This document shows, piece after piece, positions 12,301-22,910 of a DNA stretch of 64,000 nt. The notes under the pieces were generated by a model that saw nothing but the letters and a program-made list of their open reading frames with translations, was not told the origin of the DNA and did no database searches. Made by a program: the position numbers and the translations under genes. Position 1 is the stretch's first letter, and each line of letters starts with the position of its first letter. The DNA is from Pelodera strongyloides. Taxonomy: Eukaryota; Nematoda; Chromadorea; Rhabditida; Rhabditidae. The stretch covers positions 124,001 through 188,000 of the forward strand of contig JAANDG010000207.1 of assembly GCA_036852015.1 (NCBI GenBank). Reading direction: 5' to 3'.

Positions 12301-15300
12301 AGGAGTCCTTTTGGCTGGATTGCTCGAATGAATGTCGAGAGCGTGGCGATGAGGGTGTTCGGGCGGTAGATCCTCATGAGCATCCGAGAAACACCCGACA
12401 TGATCTCCGAAGCGTCCTGCTCCGCCACCGCGGCTTCCCTTAGAGTTTCCGGGAGAGATTCCTCGTCGTCGATTGACGCATCCGCGAAGCGTTCTAGGGA
12501 GTGGCGAGCTTGCGCGAATCGCCGGAGTAGATTCACTTCCTTCTTAGTGAGATTCTGCTGGATGTTCATCTGCTGACGAATACCGAGGATGATTGCTGCA
12601 GCGTCGAGCGGTGTCCTCCCTTTTACGTCTGCTGCTGCTCGTTCGGCGACGATGCGAACCGGTCGGACTCCGGGGAGTTCCATGTTTAGGAAGGCGAGGG
12701 CCACGGCGTGGGTGGCCGCGTTCGTTGGGGCCAGGATTACCTAAAACGACGTTTTTGTGATTTAGTCTAAGGAAAATATGGGTTGGGTGTGAGTTCGTTA
12801 AGGAAGTTGCGTGTTAGAGTAAAAATGCATCCCAACCTGCGGCTGTTCTTCTTGGGCCGAGAGCAGTGCCACCTGGGCCATCTTGGCGACCATGGTGGTC
12901 TTTCCTGATCCAGGGTTGCTGTTGACCAACATGACGCGGTGTGAGCCACTTGCGAACGCATCGATGGCCGCGTTCTGTTCCTCCGTGAAGTTTAGCGTTG
13001 ATCCGTCAGGGCGAGTCACGACGTATGGGATATTTGCCTGGAATGTGGCTACGTGTAATGATAGGTCATTTGAGTGACTCCGAGGAGTGATTGATTTGGT
13101 GTTCTAGGTTTTATAGGTTCTACCCAGTGTACCCCTATTGTTAAAGGACAATTAAAACTACCTGAATCATCGGCTGCGGGTTTTGAGTTGCGTGGAAAGT
13201 TTGCAGCGTTGTCATCGCTGATGCGATTCTGGCTCGGATGCGATCGTCGGCGAAAAATTCGGAAACTCCGTCTTCTGCAGCCTCCATTCCGCGGGCTCTG
13301 ATCATCGCCGTAATGGGACCGCTGCGGATTCCTGCTTTGACCAGTCGTTCGGCCGATGCATGGCGGAATACTGTCTGCATATTCATTCGTCCACTGTTGT
13401 CATAGAAGGTGTAAAGGAACATGTGGCGGCGGGGATCGTTGTTCATGCCTTCAAATCATCATGGTGTGCGGATGAAGCAATAGAAAATATCATTGTTTAT
13501 TCAAAGGAGGTAATCAGAGAAAGTTAACATGGGTCGTGGGTCGGCGGCCTCCTGTTCGTTCCTTCCGCTCTCCTTTTATAGCGCAAGTCGGTCGATCACT
13601 GAAATCATATTTGTTATTGGGGAAATGACGTCTGATCTCGTGATGTCTGCCATGTTCCTCCCGCGCAACAGCTGATCGCGGTTGCCCGGGTGTTGGCTGT
13701 ATCTTGGGGTGGGGTTGGCTTACATCCGATCACTGAAATCATATTTGTTATTGGGGAAATGACGTCTGATCTCGTGATGTCTGCCATGTTCCTCCCGCGC
13801 AACAGCTTATCGCTGTTGCCCGGGTGTTGGCTGTATCTTGGGGAGGGGTTGGCTTACAATATGTCAATATGTGCCGAATTTAAGGCCAGATTCTAACTTG
13901 CATAAAATCATAGAATAGACATTAAAAGGTTTAGCCAAGATAGGAATGCAATACATATGATGGTGTAGTATTCTTCCGCGGAGTTATGGCCTGTCCATGT
14001 ATGCGATTCGCTCTTGCGAAAATGATAATGCATGTCCATGTTCGAGTCGATGTAAATGACAAGGTCCGGCTGCGATTGTGTATCTAGTACGGATCTATTC
14101 AAATAGTACGGATTTGATACCCTTTTGGTGCAGGATCATTTCACATTTGACATTCATGTTAAATGCCCCGAACATGAACAGGCATTTGTCACTTTCGCAA
14201 GCGCAAGTCGCTAACTTGGGCAGGCCATTAGTAGTAGTATTTTTTACTCTTGTGTGTTAGTACTGCGCAGAATTCTTTTAAAATATTACCTCTTTGCGAA
14301 CGTTATTGTTAACAACATTTACAAGCTTGTGACTTTGTTTTGGGGCTCAAGAGAAATAAGTCCACAATTCCCATTTTTATCAAAAGATGATGGTGTTAGC
14401 TTCCGATAAACATGTTGAGGTAAAGAACTCTGTGAATTCAAAGCATTATACTGATTTATTCCTAATAAATAAAAACGTGTATATAAGGCATATTTATTAT
14501 ATTTATTGAAACTAATATCACCATCTTTCGACAACAAAACAAAGAAATTATAAACTTAGATCTCGTGAGCCTCCTACTTTAACCTTTCTCTCCGCAATAA
14601 ACATGTAATGAATTTTTTTTGTTTTAGATTGCGGTTGCTTTTCTTGAATATTTTGAGAGTTTTCACAGCGACAGCAATTTATGCGGGGTAAAAGACTTTT
14701 GTTTTGCATCCATCTGGTAATAACATTGCTGGCTTTTCTCTATTAGAAACAATATTTCAGCCACAGCCTCGGTGTTTAAGCCAGGCCAAGGTTTCATCGA
14801 ACTTCAGTGAAAGAAGACTCTAAATACAATAATAAAGGGAAAGTGCAAAAAAGTACCGCAAAAATTTTGTAGAAGATGGTGGAGTTCATCAAAAATTGTC
14901 ATATGTTCCTTCAAATGCGAGAGATGTTTTCTACAAGACTGCTCGAAAAGCTCTGCCTGGACGAAGATGGTTGTTATAATGTCATGAAGTATTATGAAGA
15001 TGACCTCCCATATTGCGTAAAATATACGGCAATTAATGAATTTAAGGTTAGTGTAATTTGATTATGCACGCATGCCAATTAAAGGGATGGGTTCGCTAGA
15101 AATTCACCTTGTTGTTTATGCTTTAGTTTGATTGTGAAAGGTAAACTTTAACAAAGAGCCTAAAAGACTGTCTGTAATTGTTACCTAGGGAAGATATGTA
15201 TTAGTGAAAAAATGTAAGTATTGATCGCGCTGAAGAACAAAAGGTGCAAAAAGAGTAACTTTGGAAAGTATTGATCGCGCTGAAGAACAAAAGGTGCAAA

Positions 15301-16213
15301 AAGAGTAACTTTGGAACACATAAGAAAAGGCTGAAACACACTGTTTTGAGAAGAATAAAAGGTTTCGAAAACAGTGTGTTTCAACCAATTTCCTTATGCG
15401 CTCCTAAGTTACTCGTTGTGAACCTTTTGTTGTTCAGTGCGATCAATACTTCTCTAGGTAACAATACCAGACAGTTTTTTATACTCTTTGTTAAAGTTTA
15501 CTACCTTTGTACAAACAAACTAAAACAAGGTGATTTTCTAGTGAACCCATCCCTTTAACATATTACCCTGTGTTCGACTGGATGTAGGTGGAAGTTTTGT
15601 TCAAAACCTTGCGTCTTGAAGATCCGCTGAGGGCCAAATATAAGTTGTCTTTAATGGTACACAAGCTCGCAAGCTAAAGGTCTTAGACATCATTTCATAT
15701 CAAATTATGGTTACTTTTTGCGAACCTAAATCACTGGGAAACAATTAACTATAATTATAATAATTCATTAGTGACACTTTTTAGTACTTGTATTACAACC
15801 ACAATCTTAGCGTCTATTAAGAATTCCTTTGTTGGATCGTGGCACCACTCCATTATCAACTACTGCAAACTGAGAGAAATGGTTCCTGATGCTAAAGCTG
15901 AAAAATACGATCGGTCAATTCTGACAAAAAAGGGGAGAACGAGAGAGAATTTAAGGGTTATGTGTCTCTACCTGAGGTATTGTTGTTGTATAATTTGTAA
16001 AATTGCTTTTCAAAATTTTATTTCTCTGTATTTAGATAACTAGTATTTAGATACCGCCTTCTACCAGAAGAAGGAAAAGAACAAGAAATACCTGATGATG
16101 CGGCTGAATATGACACAGAAACGACAACAGAAACAGAATATAAAAATGGAGTACCAATTTTGTTCACATCATTATATTGGATCGTACTTTATCTTACGTT
16201 AGTTAACGTATAG
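9396..16213 (+). CDS. Tandem family copy A: predicted secreted or membrane-anchored cysteine-rich protein, seven exons
   Basis: Exons: 9396-9564, 9970-10136, 10292-10408, 14628-14687, 14873-15046, 15822-15976 and 16051-16213. All junctions are GT/AG, and the joined length of 1005 nt encodes 334 residues without interruption. The start may be 9396 or the in-frame ATG at 9429; the latter gives a textbook signal peptide (MKLSWPAVVLLLCQTIEESRC). The body has about twelve cysteines, with landmarks DFRC, KKCICTNW, GLDPMM, TKFYCAS, LEYFESFHSDSNLC, DEDGCYNVMKYYEDDLPYC, GSWHHSIINYCK and MCLYLRYRLLPEEG. An acidic Thr-rich stretch (TETTTETEY) precedes a terminal hydrophobic segment (GVPILFTSLYWIVLYLTLVNV). 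I do not recognise the family. A nematode extracellular cysteine domain such as DUF19/T20D4.11-like is possible but unproven. Intron 3 holds the helicase locus. Confidence 0.7.
10673..11031. mobile_element. TTAA MITE, family III (AGGGAATATGTA termini), with visible empty site
   Basis: A 359-bp element with inverted termini AGGGAATATGTA, flanked by TTAA (10669-10672 and 11032-11035). The unoccupied target is present in the same window: the equivalent repeat at 13411-13726 reads AAAGTTAACATGG, with a single TTAA. Insertion therefore duplicated exactly TTAA. Relatives lie at 63443-63737 and as a fragment at 49310-49371. Confidence 0.92.
11080..11088 (-). promoter_or_regulatory. Duplicate TATA box in the left direct repeat
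   Basis: The minus strand reads TATAAAAGG in the left 316-bp repeat, identical to the box ahead of the helicase gene at 13572-13580. Here it lies downstream of the gene's 3' end and faces copy A exon 3. Confidence 0.4.
11341..13446 (-). CDS. UPF1-like superfamily 1 helicase, four exons
   Basis: Minus-strand exons: 13446-13162, 13037-12837, 12740-11661 and 11532-11341. All junctions are GT/AG in phase 0, giving 1758 nt and 585 residues. SF1B motifs appear in order: NFTEEQNAAI (Q motif), NPGSGKTTM (Walker A), LAPTNAATHAV (Ia), IIIEEASQVNEAAAF (II), VGDTRQLAPYV (III), LTNNFRMPHRL (IV), VTIDGAQGMERRVVIIT (V) and DDARRVNVAVSRAQTAV (VI). This matches the UPF1/SMG-2 helicase core. The N-terminal CH zinc domain of UPF1 is absent, so it is a core-only relative rather than SMG-2 itself. 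ATP-dependent RNA or DNA unwinding is expected from the family; the cellular role is unknown. It lies antisense in intron 3 of copy A and is far more GC-rich than its surroundings, which suggests different origin or selection. Confidence 0.85.
13411..13726. repeat. Right 316-bp direct repeat of the helicase locus (empty-site copy)
   Basis: This is the uninterrupted counterpart of 10556-11234. It contains the start codon and first codons of the helicase, its leader and its TATA box. At 13728 a 134-bp segment repeats once more (13594-13727 versus 13728-13859), giving a partial third copy of the upstream part. Confidence 0.85.
13572..13580 (-). promoter_or_regulatory. TATA box of the helicase gene
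   Basis: The minus strand reads TATAAAAGG about 125 bases upstream of the helicase start codon at 13446. The surrounding leader is GC-rich. Confidence 0.55.
13727..13859. repeat. Partial third copy of the helicase upstream repeat
   Basis: A tandem copy, with period 134, of the segment running from GATCACTGAAATC to GGGGTTGGCTTACA. Differences from the preceding unit are a few substitutions. It forms the outer edge of the helicase locus inside intron 3 of copy A. Confidence 0.8.
13960..14250. mobile_element. Fold-back MITE of the GGCCTGTCCATGT / ACTTTCGCAAG type
   Basis: Imperfect inverted arms: the left contains GGCCTGTCCATG, GCGAAAATGATAATGC and CATGTTCGAGTC; the right contains the complementary AACATGAACAGGCATTTGTC, CTTTCGCAAG and GGCAGGCCAT. 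A related copy is at 58140-58440. It lies in intron 3 of copy A. Confidence 0.6.
14312..14578. mobile_element. Partial MITE, family VII (AGGAGGCTCACGAGA terminus)
   Basis: The right end reads TCTCGTGAGCCTCCTACTTTAA, inverted relative to the AGGAGGAGGCTCACGAGA end seen at 51629. The interior has the shared motifs GATGATGGT and TTCCGATAAACATG. The left terminus is not recognisable. It is in intron 3 of copy A, close to exon 4. Confidence 0.55.
15083..15554. mobile_element. TTAA MITE, family V (AGGGATGGGTTC termini)
   Basis: A 472-bp element with inverted termini AGGGATGGGTTCRCTAGAAA, flanked by TTAA (15079-15082 and 15555-15558). Internally a roughly 49-bp unit containing GTATTGATCGCGCTGAAGAA is repeated twice in tandem (about 15218-15315). 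It lies in intron 5 of copy A, 36 bases after the donor. Confidence 0.85.
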
Positions 16214-16399
16214 GGTAAAACAAATATGACAATAGGATACGAATGTTAAGTTGATAAACTATACACACATTATGCATTACACACACAACCTCGGTCACGA
16301 CCTCGGTCACACATTACACACAACCTCGGTCAGTATTATTCCTTTTGACAATATTGTAACTAATAGTTAGTAAATATCTTTCTTTCATTGTAAGATTTA

Positions 16400-17290
16400 A
16401 TGGAGGTGGATAAGGATAAGGGCGTAGACGCTCCTGTTCCAAGGAGTGCAGCAAAGAGGGATAGAAATAGTGATGGGAATTCTTCGCCTAGGGGGCATTC
16501 TCCTAAGCGTAAGGAGGTTGAGCTCAGTGAAATTCTGGGCATGGGTGAAGTAGAGCTTGAAGGTATGCTTCAAGTAGGACAGGATGGATTACATCTAGAT
16601 GCAGGGCAAGCTGGAAAACTGATTGATGCTGTCCAGAAACTAATTTCTTTGGCTAAGGGGGTTATTAGTGGCACCTCTAGCCTCGTAATGGACAGTGTCA
16701 GGGAGGAGCGTAGGCTCCGTAATCTAGTTATTTCAGTTCCCAATGTTCCCCCTCCTCCTAATCACAACATGGACCTTCCAAAAGAAACTATTGCTCGTAA
16801 TGAAGTAGCGGAGGAGACAACCCAGACATTGAATCTCAAAGCAATGGTTAAGTTCTTAGGTATTACAGAAGCTCCCTGTGCCCTATACAAAATGAATGCT
16901 TTTTTGTGGAAGCTTGAAATGCCTTCTCGTGCTTCCCGTTCCAAAATTCTCAGTAGAAAACACCGGCTCAAAGATACAAAGTGGGGTAGGGTATTCATCA
17001 GGGAGAGTATGATTTTCGAACAGAGGCAACGTTTGAATGAAATGCGCACTCAGCGGGATTATCTTAACAGTATGGGAGGCCAGCAAAGGTGGCAACTTCG
17101 GGATGATAAGTTGGTGTGGGCGTCGGAAAATGGTGTGGACAGGACCAAATTGGCGTTTGAGACTTGCATTCCTCCTGGTTGGGTAAATCCACGGCACACT
17201 AATAGACCTCGGTCGGGTCCTCCCCCAAACAATTTCACTCCTAATAGTTTCACGGGTTCTGTTGGTACTAACCGGCAGGTGGGAAACTAA
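16400..17290 (+). CDS. LINE ORF1 (gag-like protein)
   Basis: A 296-residue open frame, located 41 bases upstream of ORF2 as expected for ORF1 of a two-ORF CR1-type LINE. It has a charged, low-complexity N-terminus (RSAAKRDRNSDG), a helical region around residues 40-90 (DLSEILGM-like, QAGKLIDAVQKL), a basic middle part (ASRSKILSRKHRLKDTKW, about 180-200) and a Pro/Asn-rich tail (PPNNFTPNSF). I see no CCHC zinc knuckle or PHD motif. Proteins at this position bind element RNA in the family. The assignment rests mainly on position, so function is inferred. Confidence 0.65.
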   Translation: MEVDKDKGVDAPVPRSAAKRDRNSDGNSSPRGHSPKRKEVELSEILGMGEVELEGMLQVGQDGLHLDAGQAGKLIDAVQKLISLAKGVISGTSSLVMDSVREERRLRNLVISVPNVPPPPNHNMDLPKETIARNEVAEETTQTLNLKAMVKFLGITEAPCALYKMNAFLWKLEMPSRASRSKILSRKHRLKDTKWGRVFIRESMIFEQRQRLNEMRTQRDYLNSMGGQQRWQLRDDKLVWASENGVDRTKLAFETCIPPGWVNPRHTNRPRSGPPPNNFTPNSFTGSVGTNRQVGN

Positions 17291-18707
17291 GAGGGCAAAT
17301 TAAGGAACATGAGACGATTTTAGTATCTTTTATGAATATTCGTAGTCTCATGAAAAATCTTAATAATGTACACCATTTTTTATCTGCTAAACATCCTGAT
17401 ATTTTAATTCTGGTTGAATCTTGGTTAAATAAAGATATAAAAGATTGCACTATTTTGCATACTGGGAATTACAAATTATTGCGTTTTGATAGACAGTCTA
17501 AAAAAGGTGGTGGTATTTGTCTCTATGTAAATTCATGTTTTTTATGCAAAGAACAAAAACACATGGGAAATGCAAATTTTGAACTGTGCTGCGTAGATAT
17601 TGAAGATTTAGTTAATTTTCGTAAAATACGTTTTATTGTTGTATATAGACTTCCGGGTTGTACTGCTTTAGCTGATACTTCATTGTATGATGAAATTATC
17701 AATTTATCTACTTCGGGAATTGATGTTATTCTTCTTGGCGACTTTAATATTCATTTTGATTTTACAAACCCAAGTCCTACATTAGCTAAGGAAAGGGAAT
17801 TCGGTGATTTCATAAACTCCCTGGGATGGTCTTTTTATGTAACAGAACCAACTCGTGATAGACGAATTATTGATCATTTATTTTGCAGTTCATCTAACCT
17901 AATAATAAATTGTTCGGTCGAACCGCCATTGGGCTCTTCAGATCATAATCTAATAACCTTTCAAATAAATATGACTATAGAATATATTAATATGCAAACA
18001 CCTTTTCTTGATTTCAAGAGTGCTAATTGGCCTCGAATAAAGTCTATGCTCTCAATTGACTGGGTTACTTATTTTGGGACATACAATACTGTTGACGACT
18101 TGGAAGAACGCTTTTCTAGTTATATACGTTCGTTGATTAGGGATTATGTTCCACTGAAGTACAGGCAATTGCCATTGACACGTTTTCCAAAATACATCAA
18201 GAATATGGTTTATCAAAAACAGCGCTTGTTTAACTTGAACAAAAACTTGAAATCGGGGCACATTAGTGATTTGATAAAGGGAATAAACGCTCAACTTAGC
18301 AAATCGTTGGAAAGGTTTTATGCCTATAAGGAAAATAAAGCTTTTGAGAACAAATTTGGGAAGAAATTTTATACATACGTAAATTCTCGTATTAAAGGTA
18401 AATCATCAATTGGTGTAATTCACAAACCACTCAATGACCAATGTGTTTATGATAGCTATGAAAAGGCAAACCTCTTAGGAAATCAGTTTGAGTCTGTATT
18501 CACGCGTGACAATGGCACTTTCCCAATGATGTATTCTAGATCAGATATCCATACTAATGCTTCACTACCGGTTATTTTTCCTCAAGACGTGTGTAAATCA
18601 CTTGGTAGACTAAAAAATTCGTTTTCTTTGACATCAGACGGGATTCCTCAATTTTTCTTGAAATTTTGTAAAGGTGGATTATCAGAACCATTGTCTTTTA
18701 TTTATAA

Positions 18708-20455
18708 CCAGTCGGCTTCCGCCGCCTGAGGCGTCTTTCCAATATTCGCTGATGGTCGCTATGTTTCACTGGGCTATATCTATAAGTGGAAGCAACTCTT
18801 TCTCGCAAGAATAGTTTCCTGGGGATAGGTTTGCCCATTTTAGGACGTTGACTATATTCCTCCTAAATTGTCTGCAACTTGCTGGACTCTATAATATCGA
18901 AAAAATTCCAAATCCTAAAAAAAAGGAATAAGCGCGTTGCTGATACGCAGCAATATTTTGCTGGGCTATATAAGTTAGAAGCAAACATTTACACAAAGGA
19001 AATGGAGCAAACATTTACACAAAGGAAATGGTTTCAGTTTTGTTATTTTTCCTTTTGAAACCTACACTGACATCAAACACGGAGATATAACTTATTAGTT
19101 TTGGTTGACTGTATACTGTATACCTCTTAAATTGTATGATACTTGCTCTACTCTAGGATATCGAAAAAATTGCCAAAGCCTAAAAGCAGCTTATTAATAT
19201 CGCGTGGCTGATACACCGCAATGTTTCGCTAGGCTATATAAGATAGGAGGAAACATTTCTATGCAAAGAGCCTCCTGTCCCTCACTTTTCTTTTTGAAAC
19301 CCATACCAATATTAAACACGGGTGAGAACTTATTAGTTTCTGTTGACTATATTCCTCCTAAATAATCTGCAACTTGCTGGACTCTATAATATCGAAAAAA
19401 TTCCAAATCATAAAAAAATGAATAAGTGCCTGGCTGATACGTCGCAATGTTTCGCTGGCTATATAAGTTAGAAGCAAACATTCACAAAAGAAATGGTTTC
19501 AGCTTTGTTATTTTTCCTTTTGGAACCTACACCGATATCAAACACGGGGAGAGAACTTATTAGTTTCTGTTGACTGTTTTCCTCCTAAATTGCCTGCAAC
19601 TTGCTCTACTCTAGGACATCGAAAAAATTGCGAAAGCCTAAAAGCAGCTTAATATCGCGTGGCTGATACGCCGCAATGTTTCGCTGGGCTATATAAGTTA
19701 GGAGGAAACATTTCCATGCGAAGAGTCTACAGTCTCTCATTTTTTCCTTTTGAAACCCATACCAATATTAAACACGGGTTAGAACTTAAATTCTGTTGAC
19801 AATATTTCTCCTAAATTGTCTGCAACTTGCTGGACTCTATAAAGCAGAAAAAATCCCAAATCCTAAAAAAATTCTCACAGATGTTTTCCTTAACTGTATT
19901 AAACTAAAGAATGTCGTAGAACGTTACATGTGATACCGTATATTATCCATAATATAGCAAAAACTACGCGAAATTAAGAAATTCGGTTGAATGTTCTTTC
20001 GTTCGACCGAAACATCGCTCAAGATTGGACGCTCGTTTCATGGGAAATAAGGGAAATGTGCAGAGAATTACTCAATGCTTTATTGCAAAATATGTCTACT
20101 AAATCTTTGTAAAAATGAGTAAATGAAAAATTAGGCTACGGAGTGATTACAAAAAAGTATTTCCTAAAAAGTTGTCAAGGATTGTGATTTGGAAGTTCTT
20201 TGAGTTGTGAGTGTTCGTTGTTTCCTAAAATGAGCTGCGCGCCACCGCGCCCGAACGATACACCACACACATTCCGTATATGCAGCCTTTTTTGGACTAT
20301 TGTGAGGCGGCGCTCGGGATGTGAGATGGCTCAGTGCATGGGAACATGAACTACTGAACCAATCCTACTTCCTGAGCGTAACGCACATCATCCAAACACA
20401 CAATCAATCAAACAAACAAACAAACAAACAAAGCTCCCAACTTTATATAATAAGA
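18708..20455 (-). mobile_element. Helitron-like non-autonomous element, copy 1
   Basis: A 1748-bp insertion inside LINE ORF2. It sits between A and T with no target duplication: the interrupted codons read AA|T ATC TCT, restoring N-I-S of the related copy. In minus orientation it begins TCTTATTATATAAAG and ends GCCGACTGG, matching Helitron 5'-TC and 3'-CTRR ends. A short stem (CGGC-GGAA-GCCG) lies just before the 3' end. The interior is built of repeats with GCTATATAAGTTAGAAGC and CTGCAACTTGCT motifs. There is no Rep or helicase coding. Confidence 0.8.
18840..19860. repeat. Internal tandem repeats of the Helitron-like element
   Basis: Roughly 240-280-bp units recur about four times. Each has, in order, GTTGACTRTATTCCTCCTAAA, CTGCAACTTGCT, ATCGAAAAAATT, GCTATATAAG and CTTTTGRAACC. 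The same array is present in the second copy (24300-25320). Confidence 0.7.
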
Positions 20456-21740
20456 TATCTCTATAGAAACGGGTAGAATGCCTAACATTTGGAGAAAATC
20501 TATCGTAACTCCTGTTCCTAAGGTTCCGAAGCCTAAATATCCAGTACACTTCAGACCTATATGTATTAACAGTGCTGTTTGCAAGACTATGGAAATGATA
20601 GTAAAACATCAATTGTACAAATATATTGAACGGTTAAATTGTATGCCAGCAGAACAATATGGGTTTATAAGGGGGAAATCTGTAGACCTACAGATGCTTG
20701 ATGTACAGAAACAATGGCTCTCTTCTTATGAAAAAGGCGAATGTGTAGATGTTATATACTTAGACATTGCAAAAGCCTTTGATAAGGTGGTTCACTCCAA
20801 ATTGTTATTCAAACTTCAAATGCTGGGCTTTCCTCTTCAGTTAATTCACTGGTTGTCTGATTTCTTAGCGCGTAGAACATTTCAAGTAAAAGTAAATGAC
20901 TGTTTGTCTGATGAATTTAATGCTACATCTGGTGTGCCTCAAGGCTCTGTACTTGGTCCTATATTGTTTCTTTTGTATATATGTGATCTTCCCAATGTCA
21001 TTCGAACTTCTCCTAACATACACATACGCTGTTTTGCTGATGATTGTAAAATCTACTGTAGTTATCAACCACATGAAGCTTTGAGTGCGAATCTCTCGTT
21101 AGAAAAGTCGCTAGATACGTTGTCGAAGTACTGTATCGACTGGCAAATTGAGTTGGCTAGTGAAAAATGTAAGGTTCTATATATGGGAAAGAAAAACTGT
21201 AAGTATAAGTATAGTGTGAATGGAACTCAATTGGGAGTGGTTTCTTCTATGAGAGATTTGGGAATTCAGATACAAGATAATTGGCATTTTGTTGACCACA
21301 TTTCTAATATATGTACGAAAAGTATGGGTGTTTGGTATGCTCTTACTAAGAGCATTAAGCAGCGAAATCCTCTGATTCTCGTAAAATCGTATAAAACTTG
21401 GGTCCGTCCTCTGTTAGAGTTTGCAAGCGTTGTCTGGAATCCGTATCTCAAAAAAGATAAACTACGTGTCGAAAAAGTGCAATCAAGGATCACTCGCATG
21501 ATCTTTCAAAAATGTTACCCAAAATGCACCCTGATCCCATCTTACTCACAAGGATATATAAGGCGTAGACGATGACCCACGCTACAAACTGCAACGCTAC
21601 ATGATAAAGTACATAGGAAAGAAGATCTGAGAAAAATAATACTGTACTATTTTTTATTTTGAAAGGGAGTTTTGGCCCCTCAAAGTTTGTGTTATGCTCC
21701 ATTTCAGGCCATTGTCACATGCTGCCAGGAAGACTGAAAC

Positions 21741-21812
21741 GGTCATCTCGTAGTGTAGTGGATAGGGTTGCAGGCTGCTGAGCGGAAGGTTACGGGTTCT
21801 ACTCCCCCCTAC
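21741..21812 (+). tRNA. tRNA-like sequence in the left arm of the fold-back element
   Basis: There is an A-box-like TAGTGTAGTGG followed about 35 bases later by a B-box-like GGGTTCTACTCCC. The acceptor and anticodon stems do not pair convincingly, so this is a tRNA-derived remnant rather than a working tRNA. Confidence 0.3.
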
Positions 21813-22839
21813 TGAACGCTTTTTTGCCTTTTTTTCCGAGATTTTTTTTGGAACTTATACCTTGAATAATTCATGCCAAAAACAATTATTTTTTGTATTT
21901 CAACAACTTTAGGAATGTCCATGACCCATTTATGCACTATTCCGGGCAAAAAACAGGTAAGTGATTTTTCCAAGTTTATCATGAAATCACTGATGGTACC
22001 CATGGTGGAAACATCAGCCGAAAATTATATGATGGTAAACAACAACAAAATGACTCTGAAGCATAACCTTCACAGTTTCAGAGTTCCATAAGATTGAAAA
22101 TTATGTATATTTTATTCTATATGACTTATTGAAGTTTCTGATTATGTGTTTCTGATGTGAGAGCATGAAAGAAAGATCTATGTGACCTTCTACAGATTCT
22201 GTGACCATGTGTAGAATTCGATAGACTTCCTCTCCTTCAAGATGACACACACTGACAAAACACGACAAAGAACGACACGCAACATTGAATAGTATATTTC
22301 CTTCTAGTTAGGTTAGAGTTCGGAGAATGGCAGGAGGGCCCCCATAATTCGCCTTTTCGTTTCAAATTTTTTTGTAGATTGTGTGCCGTGATTTAGCAGT
22401 GTGTGCCACTTGAAGGAGAGGAAGTCTATCGAATTCTACACATGGTCACAGAATCTGTAGAAGGTCACATAGATCTTTCTTTCATGCTCTCACATCAGAA
22501 ACACATAATCACAAACTCTAATAAGTCATATAGAATAAAATATACATAATTTTCAATCTTATGGAACTCTGAAACTGTGAAGGTTATGCTTCAGAGTCAT
22601 TGTGTTGTTGTTTACCATCATATAATTTTCGGCTGATGTTTCCACCATGGGTACCATCAGTGATTTCATGATAAACTTGGAAAAATCACTTACCTGTTTT
22701 TTGCCCGGAATAGTGCATAAATGGGTCATGGACATTCCTAAAGTTGTTGAAATACAAAAATAATTGTTTTGCCATGAATTATTCAAGGTATAAGTTCCAA
22801 AAAAAATCTCGGAAAAAAATGAAAAAATAGTTTCAGTAG

Positions 22840-22910
22840 GGGGGAGTAGAACCCGTAACCTTCCGCTCAGCAGCCTGCAACCCTATCCACTACACTACGA
22901 GATGACCGTT
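22840..22910 (-). tRNA. tRNA-like sequence in the right arm of the fold-back element
   Basis: The inverted copy of the Pol III box segment at 21741-21812, with the same A-box and B-box motifs on the minus strand. Confidence 0.3.

Noticed and set aside
11341..13446. Helicase as part of an autonomous Helitron
   Set aside because: The motifs are UPF1-like (GDTRQLAP, DGAQGMERR, NVAVSRAQ), there is no Rep domain, and the Helitron-like copies are elsewhere with different ends.
10548..13866. Classical LTR retrotransposon around the helicase
   Set aside because: Direct repeats are present but there are no gag, RT or integrase sequences, no PBS or polypurine tract, and no clear target duplication.
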